From: Chloroflexi bacterium 13_1_40CM_65_17
GTDB lineage: Bacteria; Chloroflexota; Dormibacteria; Dormibacterales; Dormibacteraceae
Direction: 5' to 3'
DNA: 35,189 nt
NCBI GenBank assembly: GCA_001917815.1
Contig: MNES01000018.1
Span: 1 to 35,189, forward strand
The notes under the pieces are model-generated. The model had not been told where the DNA came from. It ran no database searches and saw only the letters and a list, made by a program, of their open reading frames with translations. This document shows positions 7,358-15,025 of the stretch, piece after piece. The translations under genes and the position numbers were made by a program. Every line of letters begins with the position of its first letter. Position 1 is the stretch's first letter.

Positions 7358-9229
7358 GTGGAGCCTGTGGACGAGGAAGGATCTCAGCCCCCCAATTCGA
7401 CCGACCCGCCCAACGTGCCGGGCGAGGCGGAGTCGCTGCTTCCCGACCTGCCTGAACCCGAGGTGGGGGAGACGGTACCGCCTGAGGCTGCCGCTGTCGT
7501 AGACGACGTGATCGAGGATGCTGAACCAGAGGAAGCCGCCGGCGACACCGTACCTCCCGCCACAGCAAGTGAGTCCGAGCCGCCGATAAAGACTGAGGAA
7601 CCCAAACCCGCTCTGCCGATGCAGAAGCCGGCGCCGACATGGGCGCAGACGGTTCCCGTCACCGGCGAGGAAGAACGTTCCATAGAAGAGAACGGCGACG
7701 GACCGGCGCCCGCGCTGCCCATGCAGAAACCAACGCCGGAGTGGGCGAAGACCGTTCCACAAACCTCGTTGCCCGTGAGCGAACCAGAGCCCGAGGTGGC
7801 GGCGGACGCGATGCCTGCCGTGCCGATGGCGAAGGAAGCGCCCAATTGGGCGGAGACGATCCCAGAGCCCCCCGAAGCGGTAGAGGCGCCGGACGCGGCG
7901 GTCGCCGCCGAGCCGCCCGCGGCTGCAAGCGAGCCGAACACCGCCACGGTTCCGCCGGCGCCAATTCCGGCTGCGGAACCCGTGGTGCAGCCCGAGCCGG
8001 CGCCCGCGGAACCGCAGCTCACCGCCTGGCCAACCGAAACGCCGGCGCCGGCTGCCACGGCGGAAGCCGACGCGTGGCCACCGGAGCCGCCGACCGAGCG
8101 AGCGATGCCCGCGTGGCCGCCCGTGGACGCCCCCAAGCCGGGGCCATCCGATCCGAACATGTGGCCGCCTGAGCCGCCGACGGAGCGGGCGATGCCGGCG
8201 TGGTCGCCATCCGACTCCGTCGCGGCCGACACCGCGCCCGCCATCCGCGAGACGCTGCCTCCGGCCGCGGCGAGCACTCAGCCCGTGGCCCCGACGCCAC
8301 CCGTTGCCCCGACGCCGCCCCCCGCCCTGGTGCCGGAGCCGGCGCAGCCTGCGGCGCCCGCCGCCCCCAGTGGCGCCAAATCTTGGGTGCGTATGCCACC
8401 TCCCGAGCCAGTCGCTCCGCCGGCCGCGGTCGAGCCACCGGTGCTTGTTGAACCTCCGGCTGTAGCACAACCTGCTCCGACCATCGAGCTGCAAACGCCC
8501 GTCGTCCAGGCTCCGGCGCCCGCGCCGCCAGAGCCTGAGCCGCCGGTGGCACCGGCCACGCCGGCGGCGGCCGCGTCACCGTTCGACACCGACTGGCCGG
8601 GTTCGGTCGCGGTGCCGGCCTGGGCGCCGGTCATTCACATCGGTCCCGCCGCGAGCCCACAACCGGCGCAGCCGCCTGCTCAGGCGGCGCCGCCGAAGCC
8701 TCTCGAACCGGTCCGGCCCGCCGAGCCGGCTGCGGCGGCTGCAGCCGCGCCCACCCCTACGGCACCCACACCGCCCGCGCACCCGCCAATGCCCGGGCCC
8801 GTTCAGCAGCAGGAGCACTCGTCCTGGCAAGTGGTCGAGCAGAAACATTTCGAGGTCCACATCACGAGGGCAGAGCCGACCGCCGACGACAAGGCTTACG
8901 CGGAATGGTTCGCTTGGGCCAGGCGCGGCGGTGCGAAAGCCCCAGCCTGCCATGCCGCGGCGCAAGGAGCTTTCCGCGCGCTGGCGAGCGGCCACGACAT
9001 CGCGACCGCGGTGAAGTGGGCGACCGCCGCGATGGCGAGTCCACCAGCCGCCGTCGACAACGCCCGTCAGGCCTATTGCGCCTGGTATTCGCTCGCCAAC
9101 ATCGACATGCAGCTGGATACCGCCCGCGCCCATCTCTTCGCGGCCGGGGCTCTCAAGGCGCTCGATGCCGGGGCGAACCCCGCCCAGGCGCACAACGCTG
9201 GAGCCGCCGCGGCCGGACTCAGGAGGTAG
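7358..9229 (+). CDS. Pro/Ala-rich disordered protein with Trp-punctuated repeats and small C-terminal domain
   Basis: Not recognised. The protein has 623 residues from GTG 7358. Residues 1 to about 480 are Pro/Ala/Glu-rich low complexity. They hold spaced near-repeats centred on Trp: PMQKPAPTWAQTVP (about 86), PMQKPTPEWAKTVP (about 121), PMAKEAPNWAETIP (about 155), then two copies of WPPEPPTERAMPAW (about 240 and 268), and VPAWAP near 420. Residues about 485-623 look folded and helical, starting SSWQVVEQKHFEVHITR and ending in an Ala-rich AHNAGAAAAGLRR. There is no signal peptide or membrane segment. It stands alone, 68 bases after the operon and facing a convergent gene. Codon composition supports coding, since the other frames give Arg/Gly-rich nonsense. 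Confidence 0.75.
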   Translation: MEPVDEEGSQPPNSTDPPNVPGEAESLLPDLPEPEVGETVPPEAAAVVDDVIEDAEPEEAAGDTVPPATASESEPPIKTEEPKPALPMQKPAPTWAQTVPVTGEEERSIEENGDGPAPALPMQKPTPEWAKTVPQTSLPVSEPEPEVAADAMPAVPMAKEAPNWAETIPEPPEAVEAPDAAVAAEPPAAASEPNTATVPPAPIPAAEPVVQPEPAPAEPQLTAWPTETPAPAATAEADAWPPEPPTERAMPAWPPVDAPKPGPSDPNMWPPEPPTERAMPAWSPSDSVAADTAPAIRETLPPAAASTQPVAPTPPVAPTPPPALVPEPAQPAAPAAPSGAKSWVRMPPPEPVAPPAAVEPPVLVEPPAVAQPAPTIELQTPVVQAPAPAPPEPEPPVAPATPAAAASPFDTDWPGSVAVPAWAPVIHIGPAASPQPAQPPAQAAPPKPLEPVRPAEPAAAAAAAPTPTAPTPPAHPPMPGPVQQQEHSSWQVVEQKHFEVHITRAEPTADDKAYAEWFAWARRGGAKAPACHAAAQGAFRALASGHDIATAVKWATAAMASPPAAVDNARQAYCAWYSLANIDMQLDTARAHLFAAGALKALDAGANPAQAHNAGAAAAGLRR

Positions 9230-9232
9230 TCC

Positions 9233-9445
9233 TCAGCGGCGGCGGCCGCCGTTGCGACGCATTTCGCCTGTGGGATCGATCCCGTCCGCCATCCGCTGCA
9301 GGAAGCGCGCCAGTAACCCCGTCCTCGAGTGCGCATAGCGCATGAGCGCGTCTGCCTCTTGCATCAGCCGGCGCTGTTCCGCCACGTGCCGCGCGATCTC
9401 CTCTTGGGAGAAGTTCGTGGGATCCATCGGATTCATTGGATTCAT
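9233..9445 (-). CDS. small hypothetical protein (70 aa) in DUF2089 operon
   Basis: A 70-residue basic, helical protein of unknown function. It begins with a near-perfect tandem M-N-P-M-N-P-M-D-P, so three Met codons (9445, 9436, 9427) compete as starts. A good Shine-Dalgarno (GGGGAG, 7 bases upstream) selects the first. The middle, around FSQEEIARHVAEQRRLMQEAD, is a predicted amphipathic or coiled-coil helix, and the tail is Arg/Gly-rich. It lies 12 bases after the DUF2089 gene on the same strand, so it is probably the last gene of that operon. Its 3' end is 3 bases from the end of the convergent Pro-rich gene. Confidence 0.62.
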   Translation of the reverse strand: MNPMNPMDPTNFSQEEIARHVAEQRRLMQEADALMRYAHSRTGLLARFLQRMADGIDPTGEMRRNGGRRR

Positions 9446-9457
9446 GGCCGTCTCCCC

Positions 9458-9844
9458 TTAGTTGGTTTCGAGGCGCTTCAGCGCCTCTTCGATGTCGATC
9501 TCGCCGCGAGCGACCTGCTCCATCAGTTCCACGCGGGTCTGCGCGGGTGCACCCGCGGGCCGGTCGATGCCGATCTTGGTGAGGAGCGCGTCGAATCGTG
9601 CGCGAGCGGTCGGATAGCTGACGCCGAGATGGCGCTCGAGGTCTTTCATGTTTCCGCGAGACGCGAGGAAGACCCGCAGCACCTCGCGGTCCTCGTTGGT
9701 GAGGGCGCAGAACTCGCACGTGGCGAAGCCGCCTGCAAGCTCGGTGTCACACGCGGGGCAGGTGAGGCGGGTCAGTGCAAGCCGTTCGTTGCAAACCGGA
9801 CAGTTGAGCGGCGGCCTACGGTGGCGATCCGTGGAAACGGTCAC
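9458..9844 (-). CDS. DUF2089 family zinc-ribbon/HTH protein
   Basis: A 128-residue protein. An N-terminal zinc ribbon has CPVC (about 15-18), CPAC (about 30-33) and CEFC (about 44-47). A helix-turn-helix follows, with NEDREVLRVFLASRGNMKDLERHLGVS split over two helices, YPTARARFDALL as recognition region, and a C-terminal ELMEQVARGEIDIEEALKRLE helix. This is the DUF2089 layout, and a DNA-binding regulatory role is the usual guess. Its ATG overlaps the stop of the upstream gene (ATGA). That upstream protein starts with a similar QREIVNQVASGKISAEEGAARLE helix, so the two may pair through this shared helical motif. Confidence 0.85.
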   Translation of the reverse strand: MTVSTDRHRRPPLNCPVCNERLALTRLTCPACDTELAGGFATCEFCALTNEDREVLRVFLASRGNMKDLERHLGVSYPTARARFDALLTKIGIDRPAGAPAQTRVELMEQVARGEIDIEEALKRLETN

Positions 9845-10614
9845 GCGGACACCCGAACGTTGCCCATCGTGCAGTCGATGTCGAGGGTGCCCTCGCCCGT
9901 TCCAACCGTGACCTCTTTGCCGGATTGGCCGAGGAACATCGGCTCGGCGCCACCGCTGTCCACGGCGACCTTGCCCATCGTGGTGCGCGCCGTGACCTTG
10001 ACGCTCGACCCTTTCTCGAGATTGATGGTGACATTGCCCATCTCGCAGCGCACCTTGGACGCGCCGCCGTCCAACCGTCCGCTCGCGGTGAGGTTGCCCG
10101 CCTGGATGGACAGGTCGAGTGGAGCCTCGAAGTCGGATATCCGGCAGCTGCCCGCGAGCACCTCGCCCGAGATCGGGCCGTGCACGCCCTCGATGCGCAG
10201 CGAACCCGCGTTGACCTGCGCGCTCAGTGCGAGTTTGGGATTCATGCGGACCTTCAGCTTCCGGCGCCCTGGGTCGATGCTGTTGATGGCGATACGGCGG
10301 TCAGCACCAAAGGTGAAGTGGTCGTTCTCGTCGAACGGGCCCTGCTCGATGACCATCGTGTCGCCGTCCTGCCGCGCCCGGTGGGGACCCTCGGCGACCG
10401 CGTAGGTCACGCTCGGATCGCCCACGATCTCCGCCGCGCCGATCACGCTCATCACCCGGACTCGCTTGGTGGCCACGCCGGCCGGCGCGGCGACGGAACC
10501 TGCCTGGCTGCTCGTCTCGACAGCCTCCAGCGACTCGAGGCGTGCGGCGCCCTCTTCAGCCGAGATTTTGCCCGAGGCTACTTGATTGACGATTTCACGC
10601 TGTAAGTCTTTCAT
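9841..10614 (-). CDS. DUF4097-like beta-helical protein with N-terminal SHOCT-like helix
   Basis: A 257-residue protein. Residues 1-30 form a short helix of the SHOCT-like kind (VASGKISAEEGAARLESLE). After a linker, residues about 55-257 are a succession of short beta strands with recurrent SGEVLAG, SIQAGNLTASG, CEMGNVTINL, RTTMGKVAVDS and CTMGNVRVS turns. That is typical of the DUF4097/adhesin-like repeat fold. No signal peptide is seen, so it is probably cytoplasmic. It is co-transcribed with DUF2089, a recurrent pairing in bacteria. The start ATG 10614 sits only a few bases after a promoter-like sequence and lacks a Shine-Dalgarno, so the message may be leaderless. Confidence 0.75.
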   Translation of the reverse strand: MKDLQREIVNQVASGKISAEEGAARLESLEAVETSSQAGSVAAPAGVATKRVRVMSVIGAAEIVGDPSVTYAVAEGPHRARQDGDTMVIEQGPFDENDHFTFGADRRIAINSIDPGRRKLKVRMNPKLALSAQVNAGSLRIEGVHGPISGEVLAGSCRISDFEAPLDLSIQAGNLTASGRLDGGASKVRCEMGNVTINLEKGSSVKVTARTTMGKVAVDSGGAEPMFLGQSGKEVTVGTGEGTLDIDCTMGNVRVSA

Positions 10615-10622
10615 AGCTCAAA

Positions 10623-10651
10623 ATAGAAACCCAGTCTTCCCAATTTGTCAA
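10623..10651 (-). promoter_or_regulatory. promoter candidate for the DUF4097/DUF2089 operon
   Basis: On the minus strand a perfect TTGACA (10651-10646) is followed 17 bases later by TTCTAT (10628-10623), a weak -10. The region is AT-rich compared with its surroundings. Initiation 7 bases beyond would fall at about 10616, next to the ATG at 10614. Just upstream the direct repeat ACTTTGG / ACTTGAC overlaps the -35 and could be a regulator site. Confidence 0.5.
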
Positions 10652-10702
10652 GTTCCAAAGTAAAAACGGCACGCCGCCACCTGGAATTAAGCTGGTTGCT
10701 CG

Positions 10703-11344
10703 ATGCACACTCGTATTGGCGTAGTCGCAGACACCCATTCGCCTGAGTTCCTCGACCGCCTCCCCGATCGGTTGTTCGAGGTGCTGCGCGGCGTCGATCT
10801 GATCCTCCACGCCGGGGACGTCGGTGGGAAGGAGACCCTGGAGGCGCTGGCGGCGATCGCTCCGGTCGAAGCGGTCCGGGGGGACCACGACGCCGGCTCA
10901 GGATTGCCCCTGATCCGAGAGCTGACCGTGGAGGGCCGGCGGATAGCCATCGTTCACGGCAATCGCAGCCGGTGGGTGGAAGAGCCGGAGACATTGCTCT
11001 GGACCCTGAGCCTCGGCAGCTACCGTCCGCACGCCGGCCTGGCGCGCGACCTGCGACGGCGGTTTGTGGATGCGGACGCCATCGTGTTCGGCCACACCCA
11101 CCGGCCCCACGTGGAGACGCTGGAAGGCACGTTGATGTTCAACCCTGGCGCGGTGCATCAGTGGAATCCGCAGACCACCGCACGGCGGCTCGCCCAGAGT
11201 CCAGGTTGGTTCGAGTGGTCCTGGCTGCAGGTCGCCCGGCACCTGCGCCATTACGGGACTCCGTCGGCGGGCATCTTGACGGTGAGCCGCTCCCAGATCG
11301 TGCCCACGGTCTTGCCACTAGAGTCTGGTTCGTCAGCTCCTTGA
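10703..11344 (+). CDS. YfcE/MJ0936-type metallophosphoesterase
   Basis: A 213-residue calcineurin-like phosphoesterase with the two-metal motifs in order: D-T-H near residue 10 (VVADTHS), HAGDVGG near 37, the third motif near 60, IVHGN near 81 and GHTHRPH near 133. FNPGAV near 148 closes the core fold, and about 60 residues follow, more than in the smallest members. The third motif reads R-G-D-H-D where the family has G-N-H-D or G-N-C-D, so a metal-ligand Asn is replaced by Asp. The substrate is unknown; relatives hydrolyse phosphodiesters or phosphoproteins. It is divergent from the DUF4097 operon and lies 21 bases before dnaJ. Confidence 0.85.
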   Translation: MHTRIGVVADTHSPEFLDRLPDRLFEVLRGVDLILHAGDVGGKETLEALAAIAPVEAVRGDHDAGSGLPLIRELTVEGRRIAIVHGNRSRWVEEPETLLWTLSLGSYRPHAGLARDLRRRFVDADAIVFGHTHRPHVETLEGTLMFNPGAVHQWNPQTTARRLAQSPGWFEWSWLQVARHLRHYGTPSAGILTVSRSQIVPTVLPLESGSSAP

Positions 11345-11365
11345 AGCGGGTAGAAACGTAGGCAC

Positions 11366-12259
11366 ATGGCAAAAACCAAGGACTACTACGACGTGCTGGG
11401 CGTGCCGCGGACGGCGACGCAGAAGGAGGTTACGTCCGCCTTCCGCAAGCTCGCGCGCAAGCATCACCCCGACCTGAACGCAGGCGACAAGCAGGCCGAA
11501 ACCCGATTCAAGGAGATCTCCGAGGCCCACGACGTGCTGTCGGACGCGAAGAAACGAAAGCTGTACGACGAGTTCGGCGCTGACTGGCAGGCCGCGCAGC
11601 AGGCGGGCGTCGAACCGGGCAGCGGCCGCAGGAGCGCCGGCGGCGGGTTCCGGCCGCAGCCGGGCGGTCCCGAGGTCCAGTACCGGACCGTCTCTCCCGA
11701 TGAGATGGAGGACCTCTTCGGCGACAGCGGATCTTTCGGAGACATCTTCGGATCGATCTTCGGCAATGCGACGCGAACCCGAGCTCGTCCTGTGCCCGTG
11801 GACGTCGAGGCTCCCATCACAGTGAGCCTGGGCGAGGTTTATCGCGGAGCGAGTCGGACGGTCGAGCTTCCCGGCGGTCGGCGCGTCGAGGTCAAGATCC
11901 CCGCCGGCGTCAAAGAGGGGACCGTCCTCCGCGTGCCTGGGCTGCGCGCGACCGTGCAGGTTCTCCCCGATCCGGTCTTCACGCGCGAAGGCAAGGACGT
12001 ACGGGTGTCCGTGCCGGTCCCTCTGAACGTCGCGCTTCGGGGCGGCGAGGTGGCGGCGCCGACCTTGAAAGGCGGCCAGGTCCAGTTCAAGGTTCCGCCC
12101 GAGACGCAGAACCGCAAGAAAATCAGGCTGCGCGGGCTTGGACTGCCCGACCCGAAAGGCGGCCAGCCGGGTGACCTCTATGCGGAGGTCAACGTGCAGC
12201 TGCCGGTGCCGATGGACGAGCGCACCCGCAAATGGGCCTCAGAACAGCCGCTTAGCTAA
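11366..12259 (+). CDS. cbpA: CbpA-type DnaJ co-chaperone
   Basis: A 297-residue J-domain protein that stimulates DnaK. The J domain covers residues 1-70 with HPD near 34 (RKHHPDLN). A Gly/Phe-rich stretch follows, with [16 protein letters not shown] near 115-130. Then come the C-terminal peptide-binding domains, with [15 protein letters not shown] near 150 and the long beta domain to the end. The DnaJ zinc finger (four CxxCxGxG) is absent, which makes it CbpA-like. The start ATG 11366 has only a weak TAGG upstream. No dnaK or grpE is in the window. Confidence 0.9.
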   Translation: MAKTKDYYDVLGVPRTATQKEVTSAFRKLARKHHPDLNAGDKQAETRFKEISEAHDVLSDAKKRKLYDEFGADWQAAQQAGVEPGSGRRSAGGGFRPQPGGPEVQYRTVSPDEMEDLFGDSGSFGDIFGSIFGNATRTRARPVPVDVEAPITVSLGEVYRGASRTVELPGGRRVEVKIPAGVKEGTVLRVPGLRATVQVLPDPVFTREGKDVRVSVPVPLNVALRGGEVAAPTLKGGQVQFKVPPETQNRKKIRLRGLGLPDPKGGQPGDLYAEVNVQLPVPMDERTRKWASEQPLS

Positions 12260-12272
12260 TCTCTACGGCACT

Positions 12273-13799
12273 TTGCCGTTGGCACGCCGGCTGCTGCTCC
12301 CGCTCGTGTTCGTGTCCGGCATGGCCTCCCTCGGCGTCGAGTTCGGGGCGTCGCGACTGCTCGCGCCGTACTTCGGGACCAGCCTCTACGTGTGGGGCGT
12401 CCTGATCGGCCTGATCCTCGTCTATCTATCTGCGGGCTATGTGATCGGCGGCCGGCTGGCCGACCGCCATCCCCGCGCCGACCTCCTCTACCAGATCACA
12501 GCGTGGGCGGGCCTGTGGATCGGAGTGATTCCGCTGCTGAGCTATCCGATCCTCCTCGCGTCACAGCAGGGGTTCCGTGACCTGAGCGTGGGGTTGGTCG
12601 CCGGCACGCTGCTCGCGGTCGTGCTGCTGTTCGCGGTGCCCGTGACCCTGCTCGGCTGCGTGAGCCCATTCGCCATCCGCCTCCTGCTGAAGGACGTCGC
12701 GACCGGCGGCAACACTGCCGGGCGCGTGTACGCCCTCTCGACCGCAGGCAGCATCCTCGGCACCTTTCTGCCGGTGTTCTGGTTCATTCCCACATACGGC
12801 ACGCGGCCGACGATCGAAGCCTTCGGTCTGGCGCTGGTCGTCGTCTCCGCGCTGGCGTTGTGGCCGAAGCGCCGGCTCTATGCCTCGTTCGTGGTTGCGG
12901 TGATCCTCGCGTGGGTCTTCCTTCCTTCGGGAATCAAGCCACCGGAGGTGGGGACGCTCGTTTACGAGAAGGAGTCCGCCTACAACTACATCCAGGTGGT
13001 CCAGACCGGCACTACGACCGAGCTGATCCTCAACGAAGGCCAGGCGGTCCACTCCGTGTACGACAGCAAGAGCAACTTCACCCGCGGTTACTGGGGCTAC
13101 CTGCTGCTCGCGAACGCATTCCGTCCAGCGCAGGCCGCGGCCGCGGTCCCAAGGTCGGCTCTGTTCCTTGGCCTCGCCGCCGGTACTGCCGCGCGGCAGT
13201 ATCGCCTCGCATTCGGCGATCAGGTCGACCTCACCGGTGTCGAGATCGACCCAGACATCCTCAGCGTGGGTCACCGCTATTTCCATCTCGACGATGCACG
13301 GGCTCGTGAGGTCGTCGCGGATGCACGCTACTGGCTCGAGACGCAGGCCGTCAGCTACGACGTCGTGGTGCTCGATGCGTACCGGCAGCCTTACATTCCG
13401 TTCCACCTGACGACTCGCGAGTTCTTCCAGCATGTCAGGGCCCATCTCAATCCGGGTGGCGTGATCGCAGTCAACGTCGGACGCACCAAGACGGACTATC
13501 GGTTGGTGGACGCGCTTGCCAGCACGATGGCGGCAGTGTTTCCGCAGGTGCTATTGCTCGACGATCCGATCTACAACAACACTATCGTTTATGCATCGAC
13601 CGAATCGGTCACTGTGGACGACGTCATCCATAACTTGCGGCAGTTGTCCGCCCCGCTGGCAATGGACGCGGCGGCGACCGCGCTGGAAGAGGGAAAGCTC
13701 AGGGTGTCGCCGTACCACGGGCAGGTGTACACGGACGACCTGGCTCCCATCGAGCAGCTGATCGACCAGATCATCTTCAGCTACCTCACCGGCCGCTGA
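12273..13799 (+). CDS. membrane protein with spermidine-synthase-like methyltransferase fold domain
   Basis: A two-part protein of about 508 residues. The N-terminal half is a polytopic membrane domain of 6-7 hydrophobic segments starting LLLPLVFVSGMASLGVEF. The C-terminal half has a Rossmann methyltransferase-like fold related to spermidine synthase: LFLGLAAGTAARQY in the cofactor loop, GVEIDPDIL at strand 2 and VVVLDAYRQP at strand 4. The GGGDG motif of true SpeE is absent, so polyamine synthesis is not certain. This is the widespread fused MFS/SpeE-like family, whose function is mostly unknown. The start is uncertain: TTG 12273, TTG 12279 or GTG 12306 are possible, and there is no Shine-Dalgarno. 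It follows dnaJ by 13 bases. Confidence 0.78.
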   Translation: MPLARRLLLPLVFVSGMASLGVEFGASRLLAPYFGTSLYVWGVLIGLILVYLSAGYVIGGRLADRHPRADLLYQITAWAGLWIGVIPLLSYPILLASQQGFRDLSVGLVAGTLLAVVLLFAVPVTLLGCVSPFAIRLLLKDVATGGNTAGRVYALSTAGSILGTFLPVFWFIPTYGTRPTIEAFGLALVVVSALALWPKRRLYASFVVAVILAWVFLPSGIKPPEVGTLVYEKESAYNYIQVVQTGTTTELILNEGQAVHSVYDSKSNFTRGYWGYLLLANAFRPAQAAAAVPRSALFLGLAAGTAARQYRLAFGDQVDLTGVEIDPDILSVGHRYFHLDDARAREVVADARYWLETQAVSYDVVVLDAYRQPYIPFHLTTREFFQHVRAHLNPGGVIAVNVGRTKTDYRLVDALASTMAAVFPQVLLLDDPIYNNTIVYASTESVTVDDVIHNLRQLSAPLAMDAAATALEEGKLRVSPYHGQVYTDDLAPIEQLIDQIIFSYLTGR

Positions 13800-13805
13800 A
13801 GACAA

Positions 13806-14264
13806 TCAAGAACGATAGAGCGGTCCCGTAACCTGCTCGCCCGCGATCTCTTGATCCTGCTCGAGACACAGCAGCCGCACGCGACCGGTGGCGACCAGCT
13901 TCTCTTCATCGTCGAGCACCCGGGCTTCCCAGACCTGAGTGCGCTTGCCGCGGGTGATCGGAGTTGAGACGGCGTGCAATTTTGCTCCTGCGCGAACGGC
14001 TCGGATGAAGCTCGTGTTGTTCTCGAGTCCCACGACCGACTGGCCCCGCGGTAGGGCATACAGCGCAGCGCCGATCGAAGCCAGCGATTCGATCAGGCCG
14101 CAATGCACACCGCCATGCACGATGCCGTAACCCTGCAGGTGCTCGGGTCCCACCGTCATCTCTGCACGCACCTCGTCCTGGGTGGCATGCGTGATCGTGA
14201 TGCCCATCGCGTGCAGCCAGCCCTCCGGCATCTCCTGCAGCCGCTTCGTGAAGTCCTGACTCAC
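13806..14264 (-). CDS. PaaI-type hotdog-fold acyl-CoA thioesterase
   Basis: About 152 residues from GTG 14264, a single hotdog domain of the PaaI/YdiI group that hydrolyses acyl-CoA or aryl-CoA esters. The family signature GYGIVHGGVHCGLIES (about 46-61) holds the helix with the catalytic acidic residue, and GLENNTSFIRAV follows. A TTG at 14291 could extend the protein by 9 residues, but those codons overlap the T-rich tail of an intrinsic terminator, so the shorter form is preferred. The gene converges with the spermidine-synthase-like gene and lies directly behind the structured RNA at 14284-14470. Confidence 0.82.
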   Translation of the reverse strand: MSQDFTKRLQEMPEGWLHAMGITITHATQDEVRAEMTVGPEHLQGYGIVHGGVHCGLIESLASIGAALYALPRGQSVVGLENNTSFIRAVRAGAKLHAVSTPITRGKRTQVWEARVLDDEEKLVATGRVRLLCLEQDQEIAGEQVTGPLYRS

Positions 14265-14283
14265 GAATGGAAATCGTAGCGAT

Positions 14284-14315
14284 GAAAACAAGAGAGCCGG
14301 GCAACTGCCCGGCTC
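14284..14315 (-). terminator. intrinsic terminator on the minus strand
   Basis: On the minus strand GAGCCGGGC (14315-14307), loop AGTT and GCCCGGCTC (14302-14294) form a perfect 9-bp GC stem followed by TCTTGTTTTC. On the plus strand the stem is followed by CCTCTCTC with no U tract, so it should act leftward. It lies 20 bases before the thioesterase GTG. It therefore either ends a small RNA or acts as an attenuator for that gene. Confidence 0.72.
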
Positions 14316-14470
14316 CCTCTCTCGACGTTCGCAGTGCTTCCGCCTCCGACTCCAGGAGTCGGGTTCGGAATGGGGGCCCTAGAGGCTCACATCCTCCCGA
14401 GCTCCCGGCTGGCAAACGAGGCGGCTGGCACCACGATTCGGTTTATCCAAGCTTCCGCCTCACCTCCTTT
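14294..14470 (-). ncRNA. structured RNA or riboregulator candidate upstream of the thioesterase
   Basis: No gene is found between 14265 and 14551, but the minus strand is full of complementary segments. GAGGCGG occurs twice (about 14462-14456 and 14348-14342), and a CCGCCTC between them (14424-14418) can pair with either copy. AGCCGGG near 14410 can pair with the 3' arm of the terminator, competing with its own 5' arm. CCGACTC/GAGTCGG makes a 7-bp hairpin at about 14364-14348. Such alternative pairings are what attenuators and riboswitches show. The segment CATTCCGAACCCG resembles 5S rRNA loop C, but the rest of 5S does not follow. I do not recognise the class. Confidence 0.4.
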
Positions 14471-14551
14471 GCCCCACGGGCGTTGAACTTCCACGCGAGT
14501 GTACCAGCCCACCTGAGGTCACACGCCTTGCACCCCTAAACTCTTCGCTCG

Positions 14552-14995
14552 ATGCCGCCCAGATATGTCGCCGTGTGTGGCGCCTCCGAGGCGACCGCAT
14601 CGCAGCTCGCGTATGCGCGCGAGGTGGGGAGGCTGCTGGCCGAGGCCGGAGTCATCGTCATCAACGGCGGGCTTGGGGGCGTATCGGGTGCCGCGAGTGA
14701 AGGCGCCGCCGCTGCGGGAGGGACGGTCGTCGGGATTCTTCCCGACACTGACCGCCGCGGGGCCAACCCACACCTCACCGTCTCACTGCCGTCGGGGATG
14801 GGCCAGGGTCGGAATGTGCTCATCGTCACCGCGGCCGAGAGCATCATCGCGATCGGCGAAGGCTGGGGCACGCTGAGCGAGATCGCGATTGCTCGGCGTC
14901 TTGGCAGGCCGGTGGTCGGGCTCGACAGCTGGTCGGTGAAGGGCCTCGACTCGGTGGACACGCCTGCGGACGCGGTGAGGCGAGCGCTTGAGTAG
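14552..14995 (+). CDS. TIGR00725/LOG-like Rossmann nucleotide-binding protein
   Basis: A 147-residue single-domain protein of the SLOG/LOG superfamily. Seen: VAVCGASEAT at the N-terminus, the NGGLGGVSGAASEGA loop near 40-54 in place of the PGGxGT loop, VGILPDTDR near 66, and GWGTLSEIAIA near 110, where the second PGG-type motif would be (GEGWGTLSE). The PGGxGTxxE signature of cytokinin-activating phosphoribohydrolases is only partly kept, so enzymatic activity is doubtful and nucleotide binding is likely. It is monocistronic. About 250 bases of structured non-coding sequence precede it. Confidence 0.78.
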   Translation: MPPRYVAVCGASEATASQLAYAREVGRLLAEAGVIVINGGLGGVSGAASEGAAAAGGTVVGILPDTDRRGANPHLTVSLPSGMGQGRNVLIVTAAESIIAIGEGWGTLSEIAIARRLGRPVVGLDSWSVKGLDSVDTPADAVRRALE

Positions 14996-15025
14996 GGCAG
15001 TCAGGATTGCGACTCCCAACCCCCT

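Noticed and set aside
7322-8494. Long minus-strand frame encoding a Gly/Arg-rich protein
   Set aside because: It is the mirror of the Pro/Ala-rich gene: GC-rich codons for Pro and Ala read as Arg/Gly in antisense. No start context or domain supports it.
14300-14416. 5S rRNA on the minus strand (CATTCCGAACCCG, AGCCGGG...CCCGGCT ends about 116 bases apart)
   Set aside because: The match ends after the 13-base loop-C-like piece. The GGAAG-UUAAGC side of loop C, the GAUGGUA loop-E strand and helix II do not follow, and the 3' pairing is better explained by the terminator hairpin.
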